DNA of 64,000 bases from Arenibacter aquaticus (lineage in GTDB: Bacteria; Bacteroidota; Bacteroidia; Flavobacteriales; Flavobacteriaceae), in assembly GCF_003957295.1 (NCBI RefSeq), contig NZ_RQPJ01000006.1:1-64000 (forward strand). Reading direction: 5' to 3'. Both the position numbers and the translations under genes were made by a program. This document shows positions 18,126-26,199 of this stretch, in pieces. The first letter of the stretch is position 1. Each line of letters opens with the position of its first letter. The notes beneath the pieces were generated by a model, which searched no databases, was not told where the DNA came from, and saw only the letters and a program-made list of their open reading frames with translations.

Positions 18126-19169
18126 ATGTATAAGTTTGTTCTTCGACCTTTACTTTTTGCGCTAGACCCGGAAAAGGTACACCACCTAATATTTAATTCT
18201 GTTCGTTTTCTTAACCGCATAGGGTTTTCTAAAATTTTCCGTGCTATTTATGTGGTAAAAGATCCACGTTTGGAAAGGGAATTGTTTGGATTAAAATTTC
18301 CAAATCCGGTAGGGCTGGCCGCTGGATTCGACAAGGATGCAAAACTTTACAATGAATTATCCGATTTTGGTTTTGGTTTTATCGAAATTGGAACTTTGAC
18401 ACCCAAGCCTCAGGAGGGAAATCCTAAGAAACGCTTGTTTCGCTTAAAAGATGATCAGGCCATAATCAATAGAATGGGCTTTAATAATATGGGGGTGCTT
18501 GAGGCGGTAAAAAACCTTAAAAAAAATCATAGGGTACTCATTGGCGGAAATATTGGGAAGAATAAAGTTACTCCAAACGATACGGCCGCAAACGATTACC
18601 TTATTTGCTTTGATGCCCTTTTTGATCATGTAGATTATTTTGTAGTAAATGTAAGTTCGCCCAATACGCCTGGTTTAAGGGAACTTCAGGATAGGGAGCC
18701 GCTAACCTTACTGTTAAAAGAACTTAAAAAGGAAAACTCCAAATTGGCAAGGACCAAGAAAGTAGGTGAAAAGCCGATCCTATTAAAAATTGCGCCCGAC
18801 TTAACGGATGAGCAGTTGATGGATATTATTGGTATCGTAGAGGATACTACAATAGATGGGGTAATTGCCACCAATACCACCATTGCCAGAAAAGACTTAA
18901 GTTCCAGTGCCAGTTTGCAGCAGGAAACAGGAGGATTAAGTGGTAGGCCATTGAAAGAACGCAGTACAGAAGTAATCCGTTTTTTATCGGAAAAGAGCCA
19001 AAAGGCTTTTCCTATTATTGGAGTTGGAGGAATTCATTCCGCTGACGATGCCTTGGAAAAACTAGCCGCTGGTGCCGACCTTGTGCAATTGTGGACCGGA
19101 TTTATTTACGAGGGGCCCGCACTTATCAAGAGTATAAACAAAGCCATTATAAAAAACTCTAAAGACTAA
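18126..19169 (+). CDS. pyrD: Dihydroorotate dehydrogenase (quinone), class 2
   Basis: PyrD oxidises dihydroorotate to orotate with FMN, passing electrons to the quinone pool, in pyrimidine synthesis. From the ATG at 18126 the protein has 347 aa and starts with the amphipathic membrane-associating helix of class 2 enzymes ([20 protein letters not shown]). Conserved elements include [30 protein letters not shown], the active-site loop [11 protein letters not shown] with the catalytic Ser, [11 protein letters not shown], and the FMN-phosphate site [27 protein letters not shown] region. The start choice rests on the promoter, whose -7 box overlaps the earlier TTG. Confidence 0.97.
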   Translation: MYKFVLRPLLFALDPEKVHHLIFNSVRFLNRIGFSKIFRAIYVVKDPRLERELFGLKFPNPVGLAAGFDKDAKLYNELSDFGFGFIEIGTLTPKPQEGNPKKRLFRLKDDQAIINRMGFNNMGVLEAVKNLKKNHRVLIGGNIGKNKVTPNDTAANDYLICFDALFDHVDYFVVNVSSPNTPGLRELQDREPLTLLLKELKKENSKLARTKKVGEKPILLKIAPDLTDEQLMDIIGIVEDTTIDGVIATNTTIARKDLSSSASLQQETGGLSGRPLKERSTEVIRFLSEKSQKAFPIIGVGGIHSADDALEKLAAGADLVQLWTGFIYEGPALIKSINKAIIKNSKD

Positions 19170-19213
19170 GTAATAAAGGTCCAGTCCTGTGCCCAACTAG
19201 GTGGAGGCATTAA

Positions 19214-19257
19214 AAAAAAAACAGGACTATCCAACTAGTGGATAGTCCTGTTTTTTT
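19214..19257 (+). terminator. Terminator after pyrD
   Basis: ACAGGACTATCCA (19221-19233) pairs with TGGATAGTCCTGT (19239-19251) over a 5-nt loop, preceded by an A tract and followed by seven T. It may serve both pyrD and the convergent Dabb gene. Confidence 0.88.
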
Positions 19258-19296
19258 AGAACTAAGTACAATGTCCTTAATAGTATAAGCTAATTG

Positions 19297-19719
19297 TTAT
19301 TTGGTCCAATAATCCACAACAGTAACATCTTCCAAATGTGGTGTTAGGATAGCTCCAAATGCCTTGTGATCAGGATGGGGAAGGTAAATGGCCCGGTCTT
19401 CCTCACTGTTGAACGTTAGGAAAAAACAATGGGTCAATCCTTTGTTTAACCCTTCAGGGCTATTGTTAATTCCCCATTCGTAACCTACAATTTGAGGTAT
19501 CTTGGAAGGCAGGGCAGCAAAGGCTTCCTCTACCTTGGCAATATCCTCTTTGGATGTGTTTTCCTTAAATTTGAACAGTACTACATGGCGCAATACACTA
19601 TCTTGTGCCTTGGGTGTCTCATCGCGTAAATCCTGACTCACGTTAAAATTGTTTGTGGTGTTAAAACTCATTAATAAAATGGCGGCCAATAGGCCAATGG
19701 AATAAAAAACTGGTTTCAT
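19297..19719 (-). CDS. Exported Dabb (stress-responsive A/B barrel) protein
   Basis: A 140-aa protein with a hydrophobic signal sequence (about 4-20) followed by a dimeric alpha-beta barrel domain (about 42-138). Family signatures are LRHVVLFKFKENTS, EEAFAALPSKIPQIVGYEWG and LTHCFFLTFNSEEDRAIYLPHPDHKAF. Soluble Dabb proteins occur in bacteria and plants, mostly without known activity, though a few are cyclases. Export is notable because most relatives lack signal peptides. Transcribed alone. Confidence 0.87.
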   Translation of the reverse strand: MKPVFYSIGLLAAILLMSFNTTNNFNVSQDLRDETPKAQDSVLRHVVLFKFKENTSKEDIAKVEEAFAALPSKIPQIVGYEWGINNSPEGLNKGLTHCFFLTFNSEEDRAIYLPHPDHKAFGAILTPHLEDVTVVDYWTK

Positions 19720-19853
19720 ATTTAATGATATATTTTTGATGAAGATATAAAAAAGTTGGATTATTGCAGGATATAGTCCGGATAATATTCCATCTTTTGG
19801 AGGCTGAGGATAGCCGTGGCCGTATTTGTAATGTTTATGAAAATTTCAGTGCT

Positions 19854-20477
19854 TTGAACTACGAAATATTACTGACCTTTATTTTTGCTACTGCAGCCCT
19901 GGCCATATCTCCTGGACCGGATAATATATTTGTATTGATACAGAGTATTACCAACGGTAAAAAGTACGGAATAGCCACAGTAGCTGGATTGATGACGGGA
20001 TGCTTGGTACATACCAGTTTATTGGCATTTGGGGTTTCTGCCGTTCTAAAACAATACCCACAATTATTTTTCACCATTAAATTATTTGGTGCCTTATACT
20101 TATTTTATTTGGCATTTGGGGTGTACAAAAGTGGGGGTAACTTGGAAATTGGGAATGGAAATGGTGGCAAGCAATCACTGCTAGTACTTTATAAGCGAGG
20201 CTTTGTTATGAACGTGCTAAATCCTAAGGTAACTATCTTTTTTTTGGCTTTCTTTCCTGGTTTTTTATTTAGTGACCATTTAAGTGTTGTCATACAGTTT
20301 TATGTATTGGGAGGTTTATTTATTATAACTTCATTCCTTATTTTTAGTAGTATTGCAGTTCTTTCCGCTGTTATTTCCAAATACATTCGGGAAAATGAAC
20401 AATTGGGGAGTTATCTTAAGTGGCTTCAGATTTTTGTTTTTGTGGGCATAGCTTTTTATTTATTACTATCTGATTAA
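19854..20477 (+). CDS. LysE/RhtB family amino-acid exporter
   Basis: An inner-membrane exporter of about 207 aa with six hydrophobic segments. The family signature SPGPDNIFVLIQSITNGKKYG (read as two parts, SPGPDN and GKKYGIATVAGLMTGC) is at the N-terminus. FVMNVLNPKVTIFFLAFFPGF is the second conserved block. The frame extends upstream to 19764, but that part has no hydrophobic or family-like character. TTG at 19854 gives the expected start LNYEILLTFIF. The substrate cannot be told from sequence. HMG-CoA lyase follows 34 nt later. Confidence 0.9.
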   Translation: MNYEILLTFIFATAALAISPGPDNIFVLIQSITNGKKYGIATVAGLMTGCLVHTSLLAFGVSAVLKQYPQLFFTIKLFGALYLFYLAFGVYKSGGNLEIGNGNGGKQSLLVLYKRGFVMNVLNPKVTIFFLAFFPGFLFSDHLSVVIQFYVLGGLFIITSFLIFSSIAVLSAVISKYIRENEQLGSYLKWLQIFVFVGIAFYLLLSD

Positions 20478-20511
20478 ATAATATTAATTTTGAAAAAGCT
20501 ATAATTTGGGA

Positions 20512-21378
20512 ATGTCCAACACCATAAAAATAATAGAATGTCCAAGGGATGCCATGCAAGGCATCAAGACATTTATTCCAACAGAAAATAAGGTCAGGTA
20601 CATTCAGTCCTTACTGAATTGTGGTTTTGATACTATTGATTTTGGAAGTTTTGTTTCACCTAGGGCCATTCCCCAAATGGTAGATACGGCCCAGGTGCTA
20701 GAACAATTGGACCTATCCAAGACCAGTAGCAAATTATTGGCCATTGTAGCCAATGTTAGAGGGGCCCAGGATGCTTCGAAATACGGTTCCATTGATTATT
20801 TGGGGTACCCGTTTTCCATTTCCGAGAATTTTCAAATGAGGAATACCCACAAAACCATTGCCCAGTCTGTTGAAACTTTAAAAGAAATATTGGCCATTGC
20901 CGACGGCACAGGCAAAGAAGTTGTCACTTATATTTCAATGGGTTTTGGCAATCCATACGGGGATCCATGGAGTGTGGAGGTCGTAGCCGAATGGACAGAG
21001 AAATTGGCCGGAATGGGGGTAAAGATATTATCGCTCTCGGATACCGTAGGATCCTCTACCCCTGAAGTAATAGATTATTTGTTCTCCAATCTAATCCCTA
21101 AATTTCCCGAAATAGAATTTGGGGCGCATTTGCATACCACCCCTTCCAAATGGCATGAAAAAGTGGATGCGGCATATAAGGCTGGCTGTCAGAGGTTTGA
21201 TGGGGCAGTACAGGGTTTTGGAGGATGTCCTATGGCCAAGGATGAACTTACGGGCAATATGCCGACAGAAAAAATGCTTTCCTACTTCACCAGTGCCAAG
21301 GTGGATACCAACGTAAACTGGATGGCCTTCGAGGCAGCATTTAATAAGGCCAGCGATTTATTCTCTTCATACCATTAA
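20512..21378 (+). CDS. Hydroxymethylglutaryl-CoA lyase
   Basis: The enzyme cleaves HMG-CoA to acetoacetate and acetyl-CoA, the last step of leucine degradation. The 288-aa TIM-barrel protein shows the N-terminal ECPRDAMQ (R12, D13 equivalents of the metal/catalytic pair), FGSFVSPRAIPQM, YISMGFGNPYGDPW, LSDTVGSSTP, the metal-binding GAHLHTTP and the active-site GGCPMAKDELTGNMPTE. The start is ATG at 20512. A TTG two codons upstream is also possible. It follows the LysE gene closely and may be cotranscribed, with no obvious functional link. Confidence 0.94.
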   Translation: MSNTIKIIECPRDAMQGIKTFIPTENKVRYIQSLLNCGFDTIDFGSFVSPRAIPQMVDTAQVLEQLDLSKTSSKLLAIVANVRGAQDASKYGSIDYLGYPFSISENFQMRNTHKTIAQSVETLKEILAIADGTGKEVVTYISMGFGNPYGDPWSVEVVAEWTEKLAGMGVKILSLSDTVGSSTPEVIDYLFSNLIPKFPEIEFGAHLHTTPSKWHEKVDAAYKAGCQRFDGAVQGFGGCPMAKDELTGNMPTEKMLSYFTSAKVDTNVNWMAFEAAFNKASDLFSSYH

Positions 21379-21445
21379 CAAACTGGCACTACTTGTCTAA
21401 AAGATGTTAAATTTTAACTTTTATTTAGATTAATTTTAAATAAAA

Positions 21446-21476
21446 TTTGGCAATAAACTTTGGGCTATTATATTTG
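21446..21476 (+). promoter_or_regulatory. Consensus promoter of the porin gene
   Basis: TTTG at 21446-21449, exactly 19 nt, then TATATTTG at 21469-21476. This is the best match to the Bacteroidota consensus in the window. It predicts a leader of about 45 nt before the porin ATG. Confidence 0.85.
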
Positions 21477-21525
21477 CACTCGTTTTTTAATTATTTACAA
21501 TCAGTCTAAATAAAAATACCAAAGG

Positions 21526-22704
21526 ATGAGAAATTTTGTTTATCTATTTACCCTCTTTTTGTCTAGTTGTATGCTGGCGCAAACGGCAACCGACTCCATC
21601 ATGCTTAACCCTCAAAAACAGTTAAACGCGGCCCAGCGGTTACTGTCGGGGAATTACGGTTCTGCTGTAACAATTGGAGCCTATGGGGAAATGTTGTATA
21701 ACCAACCAGAGGGGGACAACGGGGAGTTGGATGTACAGCGCCTTGTGTTATTATTGGGGTATCGGTTTAACGATAAAACTCAGTTTATTACGGAATTGGA
21801 AGTAGAGCATGTTGAGGAAATATATGTAGAGCAGGCTTTTGTTAACTATAATGTTGCCAATAATGTAAACCTAAGAGGTGGTTTGATGTTGGTTCCTATG
21901 GGAATTATAAATGAATTTCATGAGCCTACTACCTTTAACGGTACCGAAAGACCGGCCTTGGACAATGTGATTGTTCCTACCACTTGGAGGGAATTGGGTA
22001 TTGGTGTCAGTGGAAGATTCAACAACCTTTCTTTGGGATATCAGGCATATATTTTTAATGGCTTTAAATCTACAGAAGCTGATGGCGAAGGTGGGATTTC
22101 TGGTTTCTTAAAGGGGTCTAATGGTCTTCGAGGAGGTAGACAAAAAGGAATTCAGTCTACTGTAGATAGCCCTAATCTGGCTACTAAACTGGATTATTAT
22201 GGAATTCCTGGTCTTCGATTGGGCTTTTCAACTTACTTTGGTAAAACCCAAGCTGCTGACGATGTAGAAAATTTGGACGGTGCCAATATTGGTATTTCCA
22301 TGCTCGGATTTGATGCCCGTTATGCCTATGAGCGCTTTACAGCGAGAGGTCAGTTTATCTATGCCTCTCTTTCAGATACCGAGGCTTATAATACCTTGGC
22401 CAATAAAGACCTGGGAAGTGCGCTTCAAGGATATTATGTAGAAGGAGCTTACAATTTATTGCCAAGTGGCAATGAGCAGAAATTGTTTGCCTTTGCCCGA
22501 TATGAGAATTATAATACCCACGCCGATACTGCAGGTAGCCTTTCTCAAAATGAGGCTTATGACAGAACGGATATAACTACCGGATTAAGCTATCATATTG
22601 CCCCAGGAGTAGTTTTAAAAGGAGATTATCAATTTAGGGACAATGCCCTTTCTGGAGATGGGGTAAAGGATAGATTGAATTTTGGAATTGGCGTTTGGTT
22701 CTAA
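21526..22704 (+). CDS. OprO/OprP-like outer-membrane porin
   Basis: A 392-aa beta-barrel protein with a signal peptide (about 1-19, SSCMLAQ). The mature part is a series of short amphipathic strands, and the last strand is RLNFGIGVWF, with the C-terminal Phe needed for barrel assembly. RGGLMLVPMGIINEFHEPTTFNGTERP (conserved as LxPxG...E...T.F..veRP) and the preceding LDVQRLVLLLGYRFND resemble phosphate-selective porins O and P. The substrate may differ. It has a consensus promoter and its own terminator, so it is a single-gene unit that is probably well expressed. Confidence 0.87.
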   Translation: MRNFVYLFTLFLSSCMLAQTATDSIMLNPQKQLNAAQRLLSGNYGSAVTIGAYGEMLYNQPEGDNGELDVQRLVLLLGYRFNDKTQFITELEVEHVEEIYVEQAFVNYNVANNVNLRGGLMLVPMGIINEFHEPTTFNGTERPALDNVIVPTTWRELGIGVSGRFNNLSLGYQAYIFNGFKSTEADGEGGISGFLKGSNGLRGGRQKGIQSTVDSPNLATKLDYYGIPGLRLGFSTYFGKTQAADDVENLDGANIGISMLGFDARYAYERFTARGQFIYASLSDTEAYNTLANKDLGSALQGYYVEGAYNLLPSGNEQKLFAFARYENYNTHADTAGSLSQNEAYDRTDITTGLSYHIAPGVVLKGDYQFRDNALSGDGVKDRLNFGIGVWF

Positions 22705-22758
22705 AAGGGATGTCAAATGAATAAATAGAACCCAATTAGATCTATAATTTATTAAATC

Positions 22759-22806
22759 AACTCCGATAAATATTCCTCTAAGGGTATTTTTCGGAGTTAT
22801 TTTTTT
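22759..22806 (+). terminator. Terminator after porin gene
   Basis: AACTCCGA (22759-22766) pairs with TCGGAGTT (22791-22798), with further AT pairs inside, followed by TA and a run of seven T. Confidence 0.8.
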
Positions 22807-22902
22807 AGGGCCTTGTCTCACTACATTCTAGTTCCAAAGTAAAGAGTTGAAAAAAATATCCCCAAACGTTTCAATATATTATTAAAAATGATTCTAAATT
22901 AG

Positions 22903-22910
22903 TACTTTTG
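22903..22910 (+). promoter_or_regulatory. -7 box abutting the FMN-binding gene
   Basis: TACTTTTG is an exact -7 element ending only 4 nt before the ATG at 22915, so the message would have essentially no leader. Confidence 0.6.
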
Positions 22911-22914
22911 TCGC

Positions 22915-23451
22915 ATGAAAAACGGAAATAAAGTTACTGGTTTTATACTGGTTTTGGCTTTAATATTGTTTGGTTTTGGTCTCCCTCAGAAATTAAAGAA
23001 AAAGGTAGACAAGGAAGTCGAGAAAGTTTTTGGTACCAATGATCTATCCATGACTTCCATTGAAGTACCCAATTCCATAAATGCTCAATTGCCTGCAAAA
23101 ATTACCTCCGATAACTTTTTTAAATTATTGGAGGGCGATCGTATTGTTGGGTATATCTTCGTGGACAATGCTCCCAGTAAGACTGCAACTTTTGACTATC
23201 TAGTAGTGTTCAATGATCAATTGAGCGTTGTTCATTCCAAAATTCTTGTCTATCGTGAGGAATATGGAGGGGAAATCGGTAGTAAAAGATGGTTGCAACA
23301 ATTTATGGGAAAAACGGGTCGGGATAGGGTCGACTACGAGACCAATATAGATGGTATATCCGGAGCTACCATATCAGTTCGTTCCATGACCAACTCAATG
23401 GACAATTTACTGCAGACCGTTGGGATACTTCAAGAAAAAAATATTCTTTAA
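22915..23451 (+). CDS. Membrane-anchored FMN-binding domain protein (NqrC/RnfG type)
   Basis: A 178-aa protein with one N-terminal membrane anchor (about 9-24) and an extracytoplasmic FMN-binding domain. The flavinylation signature D146-G-I-S-G-A-T152 is present, and T152 would be joined covalently to FMN by ApbE, as in NqrC and RnfG. GGEIGSKRWLQQF (about 118-130) is also typical of the domain. The gene overlaps the next, a four-helix membrane protein, by one base, so the pair is translationally coupled. The other Nqr and Rnf subunits are absent, so this is not a standard ion-pumping complex. An electron-carrier role at the periplasmic face is inferred. Confidence 0.9.
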   Translation: MKNGNKVTGFILVLALILFGFGLPQKLKKKVDKEVEKVFGTNDLSMTSIEVPNSINAQLPAKITSDNFFKLLEGDRIVGYIFVDNAPSKTATFDYLVVFNDQLSVVHSKILVYREEYGGEIGSKRWLQQFMGKTGRDRVDYETNIDGISGATISVRSMTNSMDNLLQTVGILQEKNIL

Positions 23452-23951
23452 TGAACTATAATGGGCTATTAACTGTATTGCCAAAGGGAATAAAATGGTT
23501 TGTGGCCACTTTTGTTCTAGTGTTAAGTATAGGCTTTTATACCGGGCTCTTGTTTGTTTCCCAAACCAGTACCTCCTCACCAGATGGTATTGTAGAGAAT
23601 TATTTGGGAAATGAAGATGATGAGGAGGCCGAGGTGATGAAATTTAAGAAAGGGGATAGGGAAATGCTCACTATAATCCATACCCACATTTTATCCATGT
23701 CATTAATATTTTTTCTATTGGGGGGGCTGGTTTGGCTTAGCAAGCTTCCGCAAAAACTCAAAATGTTTCTAACTGTTGAGCCCCTTTTGTCGGTTATATT
23801 AACTTTTGGAGGTATTTATTTAATGTGGTCCGGCCTGTTGTGGATGAAATATGTGGTTATTTTTTCGGGTTTTCTTATGACGCTTACCTATACAATTTCG
23901 GCTCTTTTGGTACTTTATCAACTGTGTCAAAAAAACGTTGTGGCCAATTAA
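23451..23951 (+). CDS. Four-helix membrane partner of the FMN-binding protein
   Basis: A 166-aa integral membrane protein with predicted helices at about 15-36, 74-96, 105-125 and 130-158. An acidic loop (ENYLGNEDDEEAE, about 49-61) lies between helices 1 and 2, and helix 2 opens with IHTHILSMS, the only histidines in the protein. I do not recognise a named family. Its start overlaps the stop of the flavinylated-protein gene by one base, which strongly suggests a joint complex, such as a quinone- or haem-linked electron conduit. With only one HxH pair, bis-histidine haem binding is uncertain. Confidence 0.85.
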   Translation: MNYNGLLTVLPKGIKWFVATFVLVLSIGFYTGLLFVSQTSTSSPDGIVENYLGNEDDEEAEVMKFKKGDREMLTIIHTHILSMSLIFFLLGGLVWLSKLPQKLKMFLTVEPLLSVILTFGGIYLMWSGLLWMKYVVIFSGFLMTLTYTISALLVLYQLCQKNVVAN

Positions 23952-23985
23952 TTTTATAAGTGTTCCTAAGTTCCTTTAAATGTAG

Positions 23986-23993
23986 TATATTTG
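23986..23993 (+). promoter_or_regulatory. guaB promoter -7 box
   Basis: TATATTTG is an exact -7 element, 23 nt before the guaB ATG. No TTTG is seen at -33. A TTCC stands at the right distance (23963-23966). Confidence 0.6.
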
Positions 23994-23996
23994 CAC

Positions 23997-24015
23997 GCAA
24001 TTAATCTTTAATTGC
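23997..24015 (+). promoter_or_regulatory. Hairpin filling the guaB leader
   Basis: GCAATTAA and TTAATTGC form a perfect 8-bp inverted repeat with a 3-nt loop, ending one base before the guaB ATG. It would occupy nearly the whole predicted leader, and could be an operator or an RNA structure limiting initiation. Confidence 0.5.
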
Positions 24016-24016
24016 T

Positions 24017-25489
24017 ATGCAAGCTCACCTAAATAAAATTGTCGGAGAAGGTCTTACGTATGACGACGTATTATTAGTTCCGGCTTTTTCGGAAGTACTT
24101 CCCAGAGAAGTCAATATTCAATCAAAATTTACAAGAAATATTACCATCAACGTTCCTATCGTTTCGGCGGCTATGGACACGGTTACAGAATCACGCATGG
24201 CTATAGCCATTGCGCAAGAAGGTGGCATTGGTGTGTTGCACAAGAACATGACCATTGAACAGCAGGCCTTAAAGGTTCGTAAGGTTAAGAGGGCAGAAAG
24301 CGGTATGATCATAGACCCTGTTACCCTTCCCATTAATTCCTTGGTACGGGATGCCAAGGCCAATATGAAGGAATTTAGTATTGGAGGGATTCCTATTGTG
24401 GATGACAATGGTAAACTTATAGGCATTGTTACCAATAGGGACCTGCGTTTTGAAAAAAATAACGACCGTCCCATATCGGAGGTAATGACCACTCACAACC
24501 TTGTTACCGTAAGTGAGGGAACATCCTTGGAGCAGGCTGAAGACATTTTACAGGAGAATAAAATAGAAAAGTTACCAGTTGTTGATAAGGATTATAAACT
24601 TGTTGGTTTAATTACTTTTAGGGATATTACCAAGCTTACCCAGAAGCCAATTGCTAACAAGGATCAATACGGAAGACTTCGTGTAGCGGCCGCTTTGGGA
24701 GTTACCGGGGATGCTGTTGACAGGGCAGAGGCCTTGGTCAATGCAGGAGTGGATGCTGTGGTTATAGATACGGCTCACGGACATACTAAAGGTGTGGTTT
24801 CGGTATTAAAAGCTGTGAAAAGTAAATTCCCTGATTTGGAGGTGATTGTAGGTAATATAGCTACTGGCGAAGCTGCCAAATATTTGGTAGAAGCCGGTGC
24901 CGATGCTGTCAAAGTAGGAATAGGTCCAGGCTCTATATGTACTACCAGAGTAGTGGCAGGGGTTGGATTCCCCCAATTTTCGGCTGTTTTGGAAGTCTCA
25001 GCAGCTATTAAGGGCAGTGGGGTTCCCGTTATTGCCGATGGAGGAATTAGGTATACTGGTGATATCCCCAAGGCAATTGCAGCGGGAGCGGACACCGTTA
25101 TGTTGGGTTCTCTGTTGGCAGGTACCAAAGAGTCACCGGGAGAGACTATTATATACGAAGGCCGTAAGTTTAAATCCTATAGGGGAATGGGGTCTGTAGA
25201 AGCTATGAAACAAGGTAGTAAGGACCGATATTTCCAAGATGTGGAAGATGATATAAAGAAATTGGTGCCGGAAGGTATCGTAGGACGTGTTCCCTATAAA
25301 GGTGATTTGTACGAAAGTATCCATCAGTTTATAGGAGGACTACGTGCCGGAATGGGATATTGCGGAGCTAAGGATATTGAGAGCCTAAAGGAAAATGGTA
25401 AATTTGTTAAGATTACTGCTAGTGGTATCAATGAGAGTCACCCTCATGATGTTACCATTACCAAGGAATCCCCTAATTATAGCAGGTAA
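24017..25489 (+). CDS. guaB: Inosine-5'-monophosphate dehydrogenase
   Basis: IMPDH oxidises IMP to XMP with NAD+, the first committed step to guanine nucleotides. The 490-aa protein has a TIM barrel split by a tandem CBS (Bateman) module (about 95-210, [11 protein letters not shown] and [10 protein letters not shown]). The active-site loop GPGSICTTR holds the catalytic Cys. [12 protein letters not shown] and [10 protein letters not shown] bind the IMP phosphate, and the mobile flap follows with VPYKGDLYE. Length and motifs are complete. It has its own promoter after the flavin operon, an unusual leader hairpin, and a strong terminator. Confidence 0.98.
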   Translation: MQAHLNKIVGEGLTYDDVLLVPAFSEVLPREVNIQSKFTRNITINVPIVSAAMDTVTESRMAIAIAQEGGIGVLHKNMTIEQQALKVRKVKRAESGMIIDPVTLPINSLVRDAKANMKEFSIGGIPIVDDNGKLIGIVTNRDLRFEKNNDRPISEVMTTHNLVTVSEGTSLEQAEDILQENKIEKLPVVDKDYKLVGLITFRDITKLTQKPIANKDQYGRLRVAAALGVTGDAVDRAEALVNAGVDAVVIDTAHGHTKGVVSVLKAVKSKFPDLEVIVGNIATGEAAKYLVEAGADAVKVGIGPGSICTTRVVAGVGFPQFSAVLEVSAAIKGSGVPVIADGGIRYTGDIPKAIAAGADTVMLGSLLAGTKESPGETIIYEGRKFKSYRGMGSVEAMKQGSKDRYFQDVEDDIKKLVPEGIVGRVPYKGDLYESIHQFIGGLRAGMGYCGAKDIESLKENGKFVKITASGINESHPHDVTITKESPNYSR

Positions 25490-25525
25490 TAATTAGTCCT
25501 TTGACTATTATTCCAAATTAGATAT

Positions 25526-25563
25526 AAAAAAGACGGTTGATCCACATCAACCGTCTTTTTTTT
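25526..25563 (+). terminator. guaB terminator
   Basis: AAAAAAGACGGTTGAT pairs with ATCAACCGTCTTTTTT around a CCAC loop, followed by more T. It is symmetrical enough to act on the convergent thioredoxin gene as well. Confidence 0.9.
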
Positions 25564-25605
25564 ATTTTGTTATGTGTAGTGAAGCACTTAACCCTTTAGA
25601 TTATA

Positions 25606-26139
25606 TTATTTGCTTTCGCTGTCGTAGGTGTTCCAATCCTTCTCCTTGTGAATGTCTTCCCCAAAATATTTGGCAATTTTAAGGAAGGGCCCTGGCTTTT
25701 GGTATCCTGGTACTGGAGAAAGCATATTCATTTGCTCATCCAAGAAAATTGTGGTTGGGTAACTCATTTTTCCCTGCATAAGGGCAGCGGCAAATTCGTG
25801 ATATCCATTTCTTCCGGAAGGTACAAACTTAAAGGTCTTCCCTCTAAATTCAATAGGTTCCTTTCCTTCACCGTCCAGTTTCACCATATAATAGTTCTTG
25901 GACATATACTCGGCCACTTCTGGATTTTGAAAGGTATCCTTATCCATTTTTTTACACCATCCACACCAATCCGTGTACACATCGATAAAAATTTTCTTCG
26001 GATTCTTATCTGTTTCCGCCAATTTTGCTGCTTCATCCCAACTCAGCCAGTTTACTTCTTGGGCATTCATGCCGCTTGGCAAAATGGCCAACCCTGCTAA
26101 AATAGCAATTTTAAAAAATGACTTTGCAATTAATTTCAT
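25606..26139 (-). CDS. Exported thioredoxin-fold protein with CGWC centre
   Basis: A 177-aa periplasmic protein with a signal peptide (about 1-26, ILPSGMNAQ). The thioredoxin-like domain carries the redox motif DWCGWCKKMDKDTF (about 57-70) and later YPTTIFLDEQMN, with the conserved cis-Pro before TT. WCxWCKxMxxxTF is typical of the thioredoxin_7/DUF255-like branch, related to the DsbD C-terminal domain. It is probably a thiol reductase or oxidant scavenger of the cell envelope. A TAGTTTTG -7 box lies at 26175-26182 on the minus strand. Confidence 0.88.
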   Translation of the reverse strand: MKLIAKSFFKIAILAGLAILPSGMNAQEVNWLSWDEAAKLAETDKNPKKIFIDVYTDWCGWCKKMDKDTFQNPEVAEYMSKNYYMVKLDGEGKEPIEFRGKTFKFVPSGRNGYHEFAAALMQGKMSYPTTIFLDEQMNMLSPVPGYQKPGPFLKIAKYFGEDIHKEKDWNTYDSESK

Positions 26140-26174
26140 GCTTTTGGTTTTTAGGGTTAGTCAGGTTATCCCTT

Positions 26175-26182
26175 CAAAACTA
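26175..26182 (-). promoter_or_regulatory. -7 box of the thioredoxin-like gene
   Basis: On the minus strand this reads TAGTTTTG, an exact -7 element 36 nt upstream of the ATG. No clear -33 box. Confidence 0.4.
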
Positions 26183-26199
26183 ACGAAAAAACGGAAATT

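Noticed and set aside
21526..23951. Porin and flavin genes as one operon
   Set aside because: A clear terminator (22759-22806) and a separate -7 box (22903) divide them. A functional link is possible but not shown.
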